A stretch of 64,000 nucleotides of DNA, taken from the NCBI RefSeq assembly GCF_002162135.1, contig NZ_CP021382.1:4276001-4340000 (forward strand). The letters are read 5' to 3'. Below are positions 1 to 8,046 of this stretch, in pieces. Under the pieces are notes generated by a model. It was given only the letters and a program-made list of their open reading frames with translations. It was not told where the DNA came from and did no database searches. The first letter of the stretch is position 1. Every line of letters starts with the position of its first letter. Source of the DNA: Cellvibrio sp. PSBB006 (GTDB taxonomy: Bacteria > Pseudomonadota > Gammaproteobacteria > Pseudomonadales > Cellvibrionaceae). A program made the translations under genes and the position numbers.

Positions 1-276
1 CGCATACAGTTCTTTACAGGTTTGATGGTCAAGCAAAGCATCGGTTTGTTTGGCTGTTTTTAGAATGAACTTACCAATTTTTTTGTCATTTGCGCTCCCA
101 TCAAGTAATGCATGCACTAAGGTATTGCTGGTTTTTATGGCTTCCTCCAGCTCTTCAATCAGCATGCGAGCTTGTCGCAGAGTAATATTCGCCCGTCTGC
201 TCATTTGATTGTGCGATATGGCGTCAGGGGTAGATTGGTTTTCCGAATCTGATATAGACATTACATCATTTTTCAT
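1..276 (-). CDS. Unknown protein, N-terminal part only
   Basis: Reading the minus strand from an ATG at 276 gives 92 open codons that run off the left edge of the window. The product begins MKNDVMSISDSENQ and contains a charged helical stretch (about residues 34-50, rich in Arg, Glu and Leu) followed by a Lys-rich segment. No signal peptide, membrane helix or catalytic motif is visible, so it looks cytosolic. I do not recognise the family. It lies upstream of, and on the same strand as, rdgC with a 163-bp gap, so nothing ties the two functionally. The absence of stops and the acceptable composition are the only support for it being a gene. Confidence 0.5.
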   Translation of the reverse strand, partial: MKNDVMSISDSENQSTPDAISHNQMSRRANITLRQARMLIEELEEAIKTSNTLVHALLDGSANDKKIGKFILKTAKQTDALLDHQTCKELYA

Positions 277-410
277 ACTGAAAGCTGTGACGCAACAAAT
301 GTTGCGATTTGGATAAAGCAGGGTGGTCTTGTTCGTGGGCGGGAGTATGGGGCAGGTTTATTGCAGCTTGATGAATCCGTGCGGGTTTTAGAACGGCTTC
401 CGCGAAACCA

Positions 411-432
411 GGTCGCGCTTTTACGCGCGACC
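411..432 (-). terminator. Hairpin after rdgC
   Basis: Perfect 8-bp stem GGTCGCGC/GCGCGACC with a 6-nt loop lies 8 bp past the rdgC stop on the minus strand. No strong T-run follows, so intrinsic termination is plausible but not certain. Confidence 0.4.
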
Positions 433-439
433 TTGCTGG

Positions 440-1357
440 TTATTCATCCTGATATGAATCATCTTCGCCACCGAAGGCTTTTAGGAGAGCTTTGATAAAC
501 GTCTTTAATTCCAGCGTCATGATGGCAAAGTCAGCGTCAAATTGCTCGGCTTTGCTTTCCGGGTTGCGGTCGTTGGCTTGTTCCTGAATCTTGTCTTCGA
601 ACTTCAGGCGTTTGATAGCCAGTTGGTCGTCGATAACACAGTGAATGGCTTCTTTCCAGGTGATGGCTACTTTGTTCACAAACATGCCGCTATTCAAATG
701 GCTGCGTATTTCATCGGCATACAAATCCTGATTTTTACAGCGGATAACACGGCCATCTTTACCGGCTTGTAGTTCACATTCTTCTCGTAGCTCAAACTCC
801 GGTGGCAGCTGTGCGTCGCGCAGCCAATGGGTCATCACTTGAGTCGGAATGTTTTTTGGCGTAATGGGGATTGCCCGCAAACTACCCAATGCTTCACGCA
901 ATGCACTCAATAAATCTTCGGCGCGTTTGGCGGAAGAGGCATTTACAACGATAAGCCCTTCCTGTACCGCAATGTAAGCAAAATCCAGCGAGGATTTGGT
1001 AAAGGCTTTGGGCAGCAGTGAAAAGATAATTTCATCTTTTAATGTTTGTCGTTCCTTGCGCCCGACATTGCGTGATTCAGCTTCGCTGATGGCAATTGCT
1101 TTTTCTTCTACCTGTTCATTCACGACAGCGGCAGGCAGAATTTTTTCCTGCTTTTTTGCGCAGATCATGATGTAACCGTTGGCAGCATGAACAAATTCGC
1201 TCCCGTGCCTGCCTAATGGCGGTACCCAGCCATAACGCATCATGTCGAGATTGCCGCAGGGGTTAAAACTGTGTTCACCCAGACGTTCGTTCAGTTCTTC
1301 GGGCGAGAGTGTCCATTGTTCAGTGAGGCGATAGAGACGCAGATTTTTAAACCACAT
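440..1357 (-). CDS. rdgC: Recombination-associated protein RdgC
   Basis: Predicted nucleoid-associated RdgC, a ring-shaped dimer that binds double-stranded DNA and limits RecA activity. The start [12 protein letters not shown] matches the N-terminal signature of the family, and the length (305 residues) is close to the E. coli protein (about 303). Other family features are the central TQVMTHWL segment and an acidic C-terminus. The ATG at 1357 is preferred over the TTG two codons upstream because it gives the canonical N-terminus. It stands alone on the minus strand. The identification rests on overall family resemblance and is firm; the role in this organism is taken from the family. Confidence 0.93.
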   Translation of the reverse strand: MWFKNLRLYRLTEQWTLSPEELNERLGEHSFNPCGNLDMMRYGWVPPLGRHGSEFVHAANGYIMICAKKQEKILPAAVVNEQVEEKAIAISEAESRNVGRKERQTLKDEIIFSLLPKAFTKSSLDFAYIAVQEGLIVVNASSAKRAEDLLSALREALGSLRAIPITPKNIPTQVMTHWLRDAQLPPEFELREECELQAGKDGRVIRCKNQDLYADEIRSHLNSGMFVNKVAITWKEAIHCVIDDQLAIKRLKFEDKIQEQANDRNPESKAEQFDADFAIMTLELKTFIKALLKAFGGEDDSYQDE

Positions 1358-1449
1358 AATCAATCCGGGAAATAACGCTAAACGCAGAAAATACTACTGC
1401 ACGCACCCTCATCTGCGATGAGGCGCGCGCAGTGTGTCAGGACATGGTA

Positions 1450-2070
1450 TTAACCAAGGATTTCCAATAACTCCACATCAAAGATCAACGCGGAATACGG
1501 TGCGATGCTGGAGCCTGCACCACGCTCGCCGTAAGCCAGTTGGTAAGGGATGTATAAACGCCACTTTGATCCGACGGGCATCAATTGCAGGGCTTCGGTC
1601 CAGCCGGCGATGACACCGTTAACGGCGAAGTCGATCGGTTGACCACGGTTGTAAGAGGAGTCGAATACGGTACCGTCAATCAAGGTGCCATGGTAATGGG
1701 TTTTTACACGGGAGGTGGCGGATGGTTTTTCGCCGTTGCCTTGTGTGACAACTTCATATTGCAAGCCAGAAGCGGTAACCGTCACGCCCGGCTTTTTAGC
1801 GTTTTCAGCGAGGAACGTTTCACCTTCAGAGGCCTTGGCTTTACCTTGTTCAGCCTGCCTGGCTTGCATGCGCTGACTGATTTCCTTGAAGGCGGCCTCA
1901 AGGTCGGCGTGGGCTACCGCGCTGGCTTTGCCTTGCAGGGCATCGATTACGCCCGCTGCAACGGCAGCCGCGTCGACACCTTCAAAGGGATTGGCGGCTA
2001 GCTGGTCACCCATTTGACGACCAACACCGTAGCTAACACGTTGTTCAACGGTGGTGTATTGCTCTGACAT
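1450..2070 (-). CDS. fklB: FKBP-type peptidyl-prolyl isomerase, FklB type
   Basis: Cytosolic peptidyl-prolyl cis-trans isomerase of the FKBP22/FklB type, 206 residues, the same length as the E. coli protein. Residues 1-90 form the helical dimerisation domain (start YTTVEQRVSYGVGRQMGDQL). Residues about 100-206 are the FKBP fold, with the signatures TVFDSSYNRGQPIDFAVNGVI, GW-EAL-LMPVGSKW and the C-terminal DVELLEI. The aromatic and Asp pocket residues appear intact. There is no signal peptide, so it acts in the cytoplasm, assisting folding at X-Pro bonds. Neighbours are unrelated; it is separated from the next gene by about 70 bp. Confidence 0.93.
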   Translation of the reverse strand: MSEQYTTVEQRVSYGVGRQMGDQLAANPFEGVDAAAVAAGVIDALQGKASAVAHADLEAAFKEISQRMQARQAEQGKAKASEGETFLAENAKKPGVTVTASGLQYEVVTQGNGEKPSATSRVKTHYHGTLIDGTVFDSSYNRGQPIDFAVNGVIAGWTEALQLMPVGSKWRLYIPYQLAYGERGAGSSIAPYSALIFDVELLEILG

Positions 2071-2142
2071 AAGTCATTTCTCACGTGAGGATAAAAAAGG
2101 GCCGGCAGTCTATCATGAAATCCCGCCGCGCTTTGCCGTCGC

Positions 2143-3237
2143 TCATGGCTGAGTGATGTCGGGTTCGGCGGTTGTTTCATCCTGCGTGTTGACTTCGCGG
2201 ATAAAAATGCCCCAAAAGGCCATAAACAAGGCCGCGACCAGAGGCCCCACGACAAAGCCATTAATACCGAACAAGGCCAGTCCGCCCAAGGTGGACAGCA
2301 ACACAATATAGTCCGGCATCTTGGTATCCCGCCCGACCAGGATAGGGCGCAGGACGTTATCGACCAAGCCGATAACACCCGCTCCAAAAGCAACAAGAAT
2401 CACCCCGTCGACAGTCTCGCCTGTGGCAAACAGATAGAGCGCTACCGGTAGCCAGATCAGCGCCGGACCAACGGCGGGAATCAAGGAGGCAATCGCCATA
2501 AAGATGGCCCACAACAACGCCCCTGGAATACCCAATATCCAAAAGATCAATCCACCCAGCGCGCCCTGCACAATAGCGACGACCAGATTGCCTTTGATGG
2601 TGGCGCGAGTGACTTCGGCAAACTTCTTAAATAGCAGGCGTTCACGCGCATCGCCCAAAGGGAGCGCGCGGACCAGCAATTCAATTAATTTGTTGCCATC
2701 GCGCAGCATAAAGAAAGTGAGGTAAAGCATCAGGCAGAGATTCAATATAAAACTGAACGCGTTCTGCCCGATGTTTAGTGTTTGTCGGGCGAGAATTTTA
2801 CCGCTGCTCATGGCGGCGTCGGTGGCGGTTTCCTTGAGCTTATTCAGGTCGACACCGATGCGTTCCAACGACTGTTCAGCGGTCGGAAACGCCTCGCGAA
2901 AACGTTCAATATATTGCGCTGGTTTAATTTCACCATCTTCAATTTTTTGATAGATAGCTGTCCCTTCGTTCACGGCGGAGGTGACAATGAAGATCATCGG
3001 CAAGACCACGATTATCACGCATAGCAACAAAGTTAATAGAGCGGTCAAGTTGCGACGGCCATTGAACCGCCGCAATAATTTTTGCTGCACAGGATAGAAA
3101 ATTACCGCGATGGCACAGGCCCAGAAAATGGGGCCGAAAAAAGGGCGCAGTAACCACAGGAAACCAATCGACACCAGTAGTAGGAACAGTATAAAGGTGC
3201 GCATCTCCAGTTTTTCTTGTTTGATTTTTTCCTGCAT
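2143..3237 (-). CDS. AI-2E/PerM-family membrane transporter
   Basis: Inner-membrane protein of the AI-2E exporter (PerM/YdiK/YhhQ-like, UPF0118) family, 364 residues. Hydrophobic blocks lie at about 14-70 (two to three helices), 155-180, 205-260, 265-300 and 305-340. The long amphipathic stretch between helices 3 and 4 is typical of the family. The family exports diverse small solutes or, in some members, acts as a Na+/H+ antiporter; the substrate cannot be read from sequence. The start has a GAGG Shine-Dalgarno 7 nt upstream. It is divergent from the gene at 3380, so the 142-bp gap probably holds both promoters. Confidence 0.85.
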   Translation of the reverse strand: MQEKIKQEKLEMRTFILFLLLVSIGFLWLLRPFFGPIFWACAIAVIFYPVQQKLLRRFNGRRNLTALLTLLLCVIIVVLPMIFIVTSAVNEGTAIYQKIEDGEIKPAQYIERFREAFPTAEQSLERIGVDLNKLKETATDAAMSSGKILARQTLNIGQNAFSFILNLCLMLYLTFFMLRDGNKLIELLVRALPLGDARERLLFKKFAEVTRATIKGNLVVAIVQGALGGLIFWILGIPGALLWAIFMAIASLIPAVGPALIWLPVALYLFATGETVDGVILVAFGAGVIGLVDNVLRPILVGRDTKMPDYIVLLSTLGGLALFGINGFVVGPLVAALFMAFWGIFIREVNTQDETTAEPDITQP

Positions 3238-3379
3238 GGCTGTGCCTCGGGTGGGTAGGGTTGGCCTATACGGTAGGTGAGTGACCTGGGCATTTCAAGG
3301 AGATTCTTGAGCAAACGGAGCGCCATGGGCTAGAGTTGTTAGATAGCTGACAAATTGCGTGCTTTTTGAGCACCGGGAT

Positions 3380-4267
3380 GTGACGGTTTTGATTAATCTG
3401 CAACGACTGCTGTTATGTATCGCCTTACTCTGGTGTTTGCCACTTGCGGCTGAACAAAAGATTGTATCGATCAATATTCAGGCCGTAGCACTGGAGCAGC
3501 CCAGCGATTATTTCGTCACATTGCTGAAGATGGCGCTTGATGCCAGCAAGGCACCGGATGAACAGATTGAACTGCGTTTTGCGCCTTATGAATTGTCCCA
3601 GGCGCGCTGGATTTATCTGCTGCAACATGAATCCAGTGACACGGTGATCTGGACCATGACCTCGAAAGAGCGGGAAAAACTGCTGCGTCCGATCCGTATT
3701 CCATTGTTCAAAGGGTTGTTCGGCAAACGGGTGTTCATCATCCGCAAGCAGGATCAAAAACGGTTTGATCCGATTACGACCCGCGATCAATTGGGCGAGT
3801 TGCTGGCCGGACAAGGCGCGCATTGGCCGGACACACGCATCCTGCAATTGAATGATTTACCTGTCACTACTGCATCCACTACCGACTCGTTATTCAAGAT
3901 GCTGATGGCTGGACGGTTCGATTATTTTCCCCGCGGTATTTCCGAGGCCTGGTTTGAGCTGGCGCAGCGACCGGAAGATAAGGACGTGGTGGTGGAGCAA
4001 AAGCTGATGATTGTCTACCCGACGGCTATTTATTATTTTGTTCCCAAGTCGAATGAAGCCTTGGCAAAGCGAATTGAGCGGGGGTTGGAACGGTTAATCG
4101 ATACCGGGGAATTCGACAGATTTTTCTATTCGCATGCCCGGACCAAAGCAGGGCTGGAGCAGCTGGAAAAATTTCCACGGCGTATTATCACCCTGGATAA
4201 TCCCGACCTGCCCGAAGAAACCCCGCTGGATAATCCGCGCTACTGGTTAACCTTACCCGGGTCTTGA
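3380..4267 (+). CDS. Periplasmic solute-binding-like protein (PBP type II fold)
   Basis: Predicted secreted protein of about 295 residues with a signal peptide (LLLCIALLWCLPLAA) and the general layout of type II periplasmic binding proteins (SBP_bac_3-like). Recognisable elements are the central TTDSLFKMLMAGRFDYFPRG segment and the Y(Y)FVPKSNEALAKRIERGL block near the C-terminus, both frequent in orphan binding-protein homologues of Pseudomonas and Cellvibrio. No transporter genes adjoin it, so it may be a sensor or a lone binding protein. A GTG at 3359 is also possible; the GTG at 3380 places the signal peptide nearer the N-terminus. Its 3' end overlaps the convergent gene at 4240 by 28 bp. 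Confidence 0.72.
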   Translation: MTVLINLQRLLLCIALLWCLPLAAEQKIVSINIQAVALEQPSDYFVTLLKMALDASKAPDEQIELRFAPYELSQARWIYLLQHESSDTVIWTMTSKEREKLLRPIRIPLFKGLFGKRVFIIRKQDQKRFDPITTRDQLGELLAGQGAHWPDTRILQLNDLPVTTASTTDSLFKMLMAGRFDYFPRGISEAWFELAQRPEDKDVVVEQKLMIVYPTAIYYFVPKSNEALAKRIERGLERLIDTGEFDRFFYSHARTKAGLEQLEKFPRRIITLDNPDLPEETPLDNPRYWLTLPGS

Positions 4268-4440
4268 TGGTGGGTGTTTGGGGTGGAGTCTGTCTGTGTC
4301 TGGCAAGTGTTCGTGCTGGCGCATCCACCGCAACCGCTGCTGCAGCCCGTGGGCTTTTTCTTACCCACGGGTAACCAGCGGCGCACCAGAAAAACCAGCG
4401 CGCCGATAACGCAGAGTCCGACAATCATTTCCTGCCACAT
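4240..4440 (-). CDS. FeoB-associated Cys-rich small membrane protein
   Basis: A 66-residue protein: one N-terminal membrane helix (about residues 4-22), a short basic stretch (RRWLPVGKKK), then a Cys-rich tail in which CSSGCGGC and a later Cys suggest metal binding. This layout matches the small 'FeoB-associated Cys-rich membrane protein' family that often replaces FeoC downstream of feoB. It starts 21 bp after feoB on the same strand and is almost certainly its operon partner. Its role in Fe(II) uptake (metal handling or complex assembly) is inferred from context only. Confidence 0.8.
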   Translation of the reverse strand: MWQEMIVGLCVIGALVFLVRRWLPVGKKKPTGCSSGCGGCASTNTCQTQTDSTPNTHHQDPGKVNQ

Positions 4441-4461
4441 ACGCTACCTCCGTCAGTGACA

Positions 4462-6306
4462 TCAATACCAGAGCATGGCGATTTGATAGGTCGCCCATGC
4501 AGCAAAATAGGCCAGTGCGAACAAATACACGGTAAAAAAGGTTGTTGCCGCGCGCGAGTTGGTTTCGCGACGCACCACGGCGATGGTAGCAATACACTGG
4601 GGTGCATAGACAAACCAGGCCAGATACGCGAGCGCGACCGGTAATCCCCAGCTGTTGCCGATGGCGTAGCCCAGAGCTGCATCCGCCGACTCACCACCTA
4701 CCGCATACACCGTTGCCAGGGCGCTGACCGCGACCTCGCGCGCTGCCATGGCGGGAATCAGGGCGATACACATCTCCCAGGTGAAGCCCAAAGGGGCAAA
4801 TAGCGGCTGCATCCAGATGCCCAGGCGACCGGCAAAGCTGTACTCAATGGCGGCGTGGGTCGCGCCTTCCGGCGCGGCCGGATAGCTGGCGAGGAACCAC
4901 AAGAGAATCGACAGCGCTAGAATGATGGTGCCCACACGGCGCAGGAAGATCCAGGTGCGTTCACGTAATCCGATCAACACATGATAAGCCATAGGCCAGC
5001 GGTAGCTGGGCAACTCCAGCAGCAGGGGATATTCCTCGCGGGTCTGGCGGCGACGCATGATCCAGGCAACCAGGGAAGCGCTGACGATCCCGGCCATATA
5101 CAAGGCAAAGAGGGTCAAGCCTTGTAAGTTAAAGATCCCCCACACGGTCTGCTCCGGGATAAACGCCGCAATAATCAGTGCGTAAACCGGTAAACGGGCA
5201 GAGCAGGTCATCAGCGGCGCTACCATAATGGCGATCATCCGCTCCAATGGGTCCTGAATGGTGCGGGTAGCCATGATGCCCGGCACCGCGCAGGCAAAGC
5301 TGGACAATAAAGGAATAAACGAGCGACCGGACAAACCGATACCGCGCATGGGGCGATCCAGCAAAAACGCAGCGCGGGTGAGATAACCGGAGTCTTCGAG
5401 GATAAGAATAAAGAAGAACAGGATGACGATTTGTGGCAGGAAGATAATAACCCCACCCATACCGGCGATCAGGCCGTTAACAATAAAATCCTGCAGCACG
5501 CCTTCGGGCAGCACCGTGGCGGCGCCATCGGCAAGAAAGGTGGTGCCTGCATCAATCAAATCCATCACCGGCCCCGCCCAGGCGAAGACTGCCTGGAAGA
5601 TCACCAACAGGATGCTGAACAGGATAACCAGCCCCAGGACCGGATGCATAACAAAGGCATCAAGGCGGTCCTGCCAGCGTGGCGCTGCGTCCGGCTGCAC
5701 AACAAACTGTGACATCAAGGCTTCAATGTGATGATAAGACGCTTCTACCGATTGGTGTTCGCTGGGGGTGCGAACCACATCGGACTGGGATTTATCGACG
5801 GCAAAATCGGCCAGCGCCTTGCGCAACGCATCGGCACCATGGTTATGGACCGCGACCGTTTCGACGATGGGAATACCGAGGGCGTGCGATAAACCCGCCA
5901 CATCAATACTAATGCCGCGTTTGCGCGCTGCATCGACCTGGTTCAACGCCAGGATTAGTGGGCGGTTAAGCTCTTTAAGCTCAAGCACCAGGCGTAAGCC
6001 CAAACGCAAATTGGTAGCGTCCACCACTGCAATCAGGGCGTCCGGTAACGCTTCGCCGATCATCTTCCCGAGGATGACATCGCGAGCTACTTGCTCATCC
6101 GGTGAGGTGACGATCAGGCTATAAGTACCGGGTAAATCCAACAACTCGGCAGGATGCTGCATCCCGCTCAACTGGCCGACGCGCCGTTCAACCGTGACAC
6201 CGGGATAATTCGCCACCTTGGCGCGTGCGCCGGTCAAGCGATTGAAGAGAGAGGTTTTACCACAATTGGGATTGCCCACCAGGGCGAAACGAAGACTTGT
6301 CGACAT
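4462..6306 (-). CDS. feoB: Ferrous iron transporter FeoB
   Basis: Inner-membrane Fe(II) transporter with an N-terminal G domain: G1 GNPNCGKTS (residues 11-19), G3 DLPGTYSL, and a guanine-specificity NQVD (G4). The C-terminal two thirds carry the polytopic gate domains, with two Cys-containing helices (SSFACAVPGIMATR and APLMTCSARLPVY) that are hallmarks of FeoB. At 614 residues it is shorter than E. coli FeoB (about 770), with compact intracellular and linker regions. Its start codon overlaps the feoA stop by one base (TAATG), which indicates translational coupling. A Fur-like box upstream of feoA suggests iron-repressed expression. Confidence 0.96.
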   Translation of the reverse strand: MSTSLRFALVGNPNCGKTSLFNRLTGARAKVANYPGVTVERRVGQLSGMQHPAELLDLPGTYSLIVTSPDEQVARDVILGKMIGEALPDALIAVVDATNLRLGLRLVLELKELNRPLILALNQVDAARKRGISIDVAGLSHALGIPIVETVAVHNHGADALRKALADFAVDKSQSDVVRTPSEHQSVEASYHHIEALMSQFVVQPDAAPRWQDRLDAFVMHPVLGLVILFSILLVIFQAVFAWAGPVMDLIDAGTTFLADGAATVLPEGVLQDFIVNGLIAGMGGVIIFLPQIVILFFFILILEDSGYLTRAAFLLDRPMRGIGLSGRSFIPLLSSFACAVPGIMATRTIQDPLERMIAIMVAPLMTCSARLPVYALIIAAFIPEQTVWGIFNLQGLTLFALYMAGIVSASLVAWIMRRRQTREEYPLLLELPSYRWPMAYHVLIGLRERTWIFLRRVGTIILALSILLWFLASYPAAPEGATHAAIEYSFAGRLGIWMQPLFAPLGFTWEMCIALIPAMAAREVAVSALATVYAVGGESADAALGYAIGNSWGLPVALAYLAWFVYAPQCIATIAVVRRETNSRAATTFFTVYLFALAYFAAWATYQIAMLWY

Positions 6307-6620
6307 TAACGGGATTCCGCGCTATTGATCAATTCCACACTGACTTTAGCGGCCTCAGCGCGACGAAGGGCAAACTTGGTGCCGTTGACCTGAACAGCCA
6401 AGGGGTCGCTACCCAGCAAACCGAACCCGATAACTTTGAGCTTGGCACCAGGCAAGAAACCTAACTCCTTGAGTCGCAGGGATACGCCGTTGTCTTGCTG
6501 GCCGAATAAGGGCTGAGCCAGCAGCTCTACTACGCGTACCTCTGCGCCCTTGGCGCATTGATCAAGACGTAAGGCGGGTGACTCGGTGAGCGAGGCGGCA
6601 GGGTTGAGGGCAGTATTCAT
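6306..6620 (-). CDS. feoA: Ferrous iron transport accessory protein FeoA
   Basis: Small cytosolic SH3-like protein, 104 residues, needed for Fe(II) uptake by FeoB. The FeoA core spans about residues 30-98, with the typical LKELGFLPGAKLKVIGFG block and a C-terminal DPLAVQVNGTKFALRRAEA segment. The N-terminal 25 residues are an extension relative to the usual 75-residue FeoA. It is first in the operon feoA-feoB-Cys-rich peptide and overlaps feoB by one base. Confidence 0.94.
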   Translation of the reverse strand: MNTALNPAASLTESPALRLDQCAKGAEVRVVELLAQPLFGQQDNGVSLRLKELGFLPGAKLKVIGFGLLGSDPLAVQVNGTKFALRRAEAAKVSVELINSAESR

Positions 6621-6638
6621 AAGAGTGGGAATCTTTAT

Positions 6639-6657
6639 GCAAATGAGAGTAATTACT
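6639..6657 (-). promoter_or_regulatory. Fur-like box upstream of feoA
   Basis: GCAAATGAGAGTAATTACT matches the 19-bp Fur consensus GATAATGATAATCATTATC at 12 of 19 positions. It lies 19 bp upstream of the feoA start, where repressor binding would overlap the promoter. The known Fur control of feo operons supports this, but binding is not shown. Confidence 0.55.
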
Positions 6658-6922
6658 AAAAAGAATACTCGATTTGATCGGGGGTAGCAATTTGATGCTC
6701 TCCGCTTGCGGTGCGATCCAGGTAAAGTTTGGTATGCGAGCGACGGAATGTTTGTGGATGATCACTGAACCCGCGACACAGCACAGAGTCCTAGCGAAAG
6801 GTTATCTTCTGCGCCGGATTGCAGGACGGCGCAAGTTTTTTCGCCTTTGCTAGTGACTCGGACCGAATTCTTCCCTAATCTCGGCAAAGGGCATCTCATC
6901 CAATCGCGCAAGGATTTTCTGT

Positions 6923-7747
6923 ATGGCTAATGAGCAAAACAAATCGATCACCACCACGGTAGTTCTGGTGTTGGTTGCTGCTGTTGTGGTTGCGGCAATT
7001 GTGTTCTTTTATTGGCGTCCAGCAAAAGAAGAAGACAAAAATGTGTCACTTCCCCCTCCGCTTGTACAGACTGAACCAGAACAGGTTCCTGAGCCGGAGC
7101 CGACTCGCCCCGTTTATGAAGCGCCTGAACCAGAACCCCAGGAAGAGCCCCTGCCTGAACTGGGTAACAGCGATCAAAGTGTATTGGATGCGTTCGGCAA
7201 ACTTGCCGCCGATGCACCGTCGCTGATTGTGCCAGAAGAATCTATACGCAAATTTGTGCGGGCGGTAAACGCCGTTGAAGAAGGCAAGGTTGTTCATGAG
7301 TACCGGCCACTGGTTTCGCCAGCGCCGCCGTTTCAGGTGGAGCGTGATGGCACGGTGGAGGAACAACAGGTGCAACAATACACCTTGTCGGAAGAGAACT
7401 ATCGTCGCTATGACAAATATGTAGCGACATTTGCTGCTATAGAGACCGACGCGTTGGCTGCCTTGTACAAACGGTTCTACCCATTGCTGGAAGAAGCTTA
7501 TCGTGAGATGGGGTTGAAAAAAGGCAACTTTCACACGGTAATGCTAGGCGCTATTGATAATCTGTTGGCCGCACCGGTGGTGGAACAGGACATCCTGTTG
7601 GTGCGTCCCAAAGTGTTTTATCAGTACGCCGATCCCGCGCTGGAGAAACTCCCGGCCTCCCACAAACTATTGTTGAGAATGGGGCCAGATAACACCCGTC
7701 GCCTACAGGAAAGTTTGAAAAACCTGCGGGCCAAATTGGCTGAATAA
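6923..7747 (+). CDS. DUF3014 single-pass membrane protein
   Basis: 274-residue protein with a short cytosolic N-terminus, one membrane helix at about residues 11-30, a Pro/Glu-rich linker (about 40-75, repeated EPEP motifs), and then a conserved periplasmic domain containing LPELGNSDQSVLDAF and VERDGTVEEQQVQQYTLS. This layout matches DUF3014, a domain of unknown function found in gammaproteobacteria. The conserved segment LAALYKRFYPLLEEAYREMG is also characteristic. It is isolated, with no clear operon partners. The function is unknown. Confidence 0.8.
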   Translation: MANEQNKSITTTVVLVLVAAVVVAAIVFFYWRPAKEEDKNVSLPPPLVQTEPEQVPEPEPTRPVYEAPEPEPQEEPLPELGNSDQSVLDAFGKLAADAPSLIVPEESIRKFVRAVNAVEEGKVVHEYRPLVSPAPPFQVERDGTVEEQQVQQYTLSEENYRRYDKYVATFAAIETDALAALYKRFYPLLEEAYREMGLKKGNFHTVMLGAIDNLLAAPVVEQDILLVRPKVFYQYADPALEKLPASHKLLLRMGPDNTRRLQESLKNLRAKLAE

Positions 7748-7755
7748 ATGATCTG

Positions 7756-7787
7756 CCAGCAAGGTACTTTGGTTGGTGCCTTGCTGG
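7756..7787 (+). terminator. Hairpin after the DUF3014 gene
   Basis: CCAGCAAGG/CCTTGCTGG, a 9-bp stem with a 14-nt loop, starts 8 bp after the stop. There is no T-tract, so termination is only possible. Confidence 0.35.
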
Positions 7788-7926
7788 TACAGCGCTGTCA
7801 TTTCAATAAAAACTTTTCATATATTTTCTTTTCTTTATCCCATCTTTAGCCAAATTTACCTTCATCCCTCTGATTTTTAAGGCAAAAGCGGTTTTTAACG
7901 GCTGAAAACATGACATGGCGCCGCTA

Positions 7927-7955
7927 TTGACAACGTTGTCCCTCGGGTTTAATGT
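7927..7955 (+). promoter_or_regulatory. Promoter and operator 1 of the GlcNAc receptor gene
   Basis: TTGACA (7927-7932), a 17-bp spacer and TAATGT (7950-7955) form a sigma-70-like promoter. The perfect palindrome GACAACGTTGTC (7929-7940) overlaps the -35 box and spacer. It matches the palindromic NagR site described for GlcNAc regulons in Alteromonadales and Xanthomonadales. Repressor binding here would block polymerase. Confidence 0.8.
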
Positions 7956-7960
7956 CGAAC

Positions 7961-7972
7961 GACAACGTTGTC
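7961..7972 (+). promoter_or_regulatory. NagR-type operator 2 of the receptor gene
   Basis: A second perfect GACAACGTTGTC lies exactly 32 bp (about three helical turns) downstream of operator 1, at the expected transcription start. Same-face spacing suits cooperative LacI-family binding. Confidence 0.8.
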
Positions 7973-8046
7973 CAGTGCGCCGTTATTATTGCTGGCGGGT
8001 TGTCAAGACTAATGGCTTTATCAAAAAAGAATCAGAGGGGATAATC

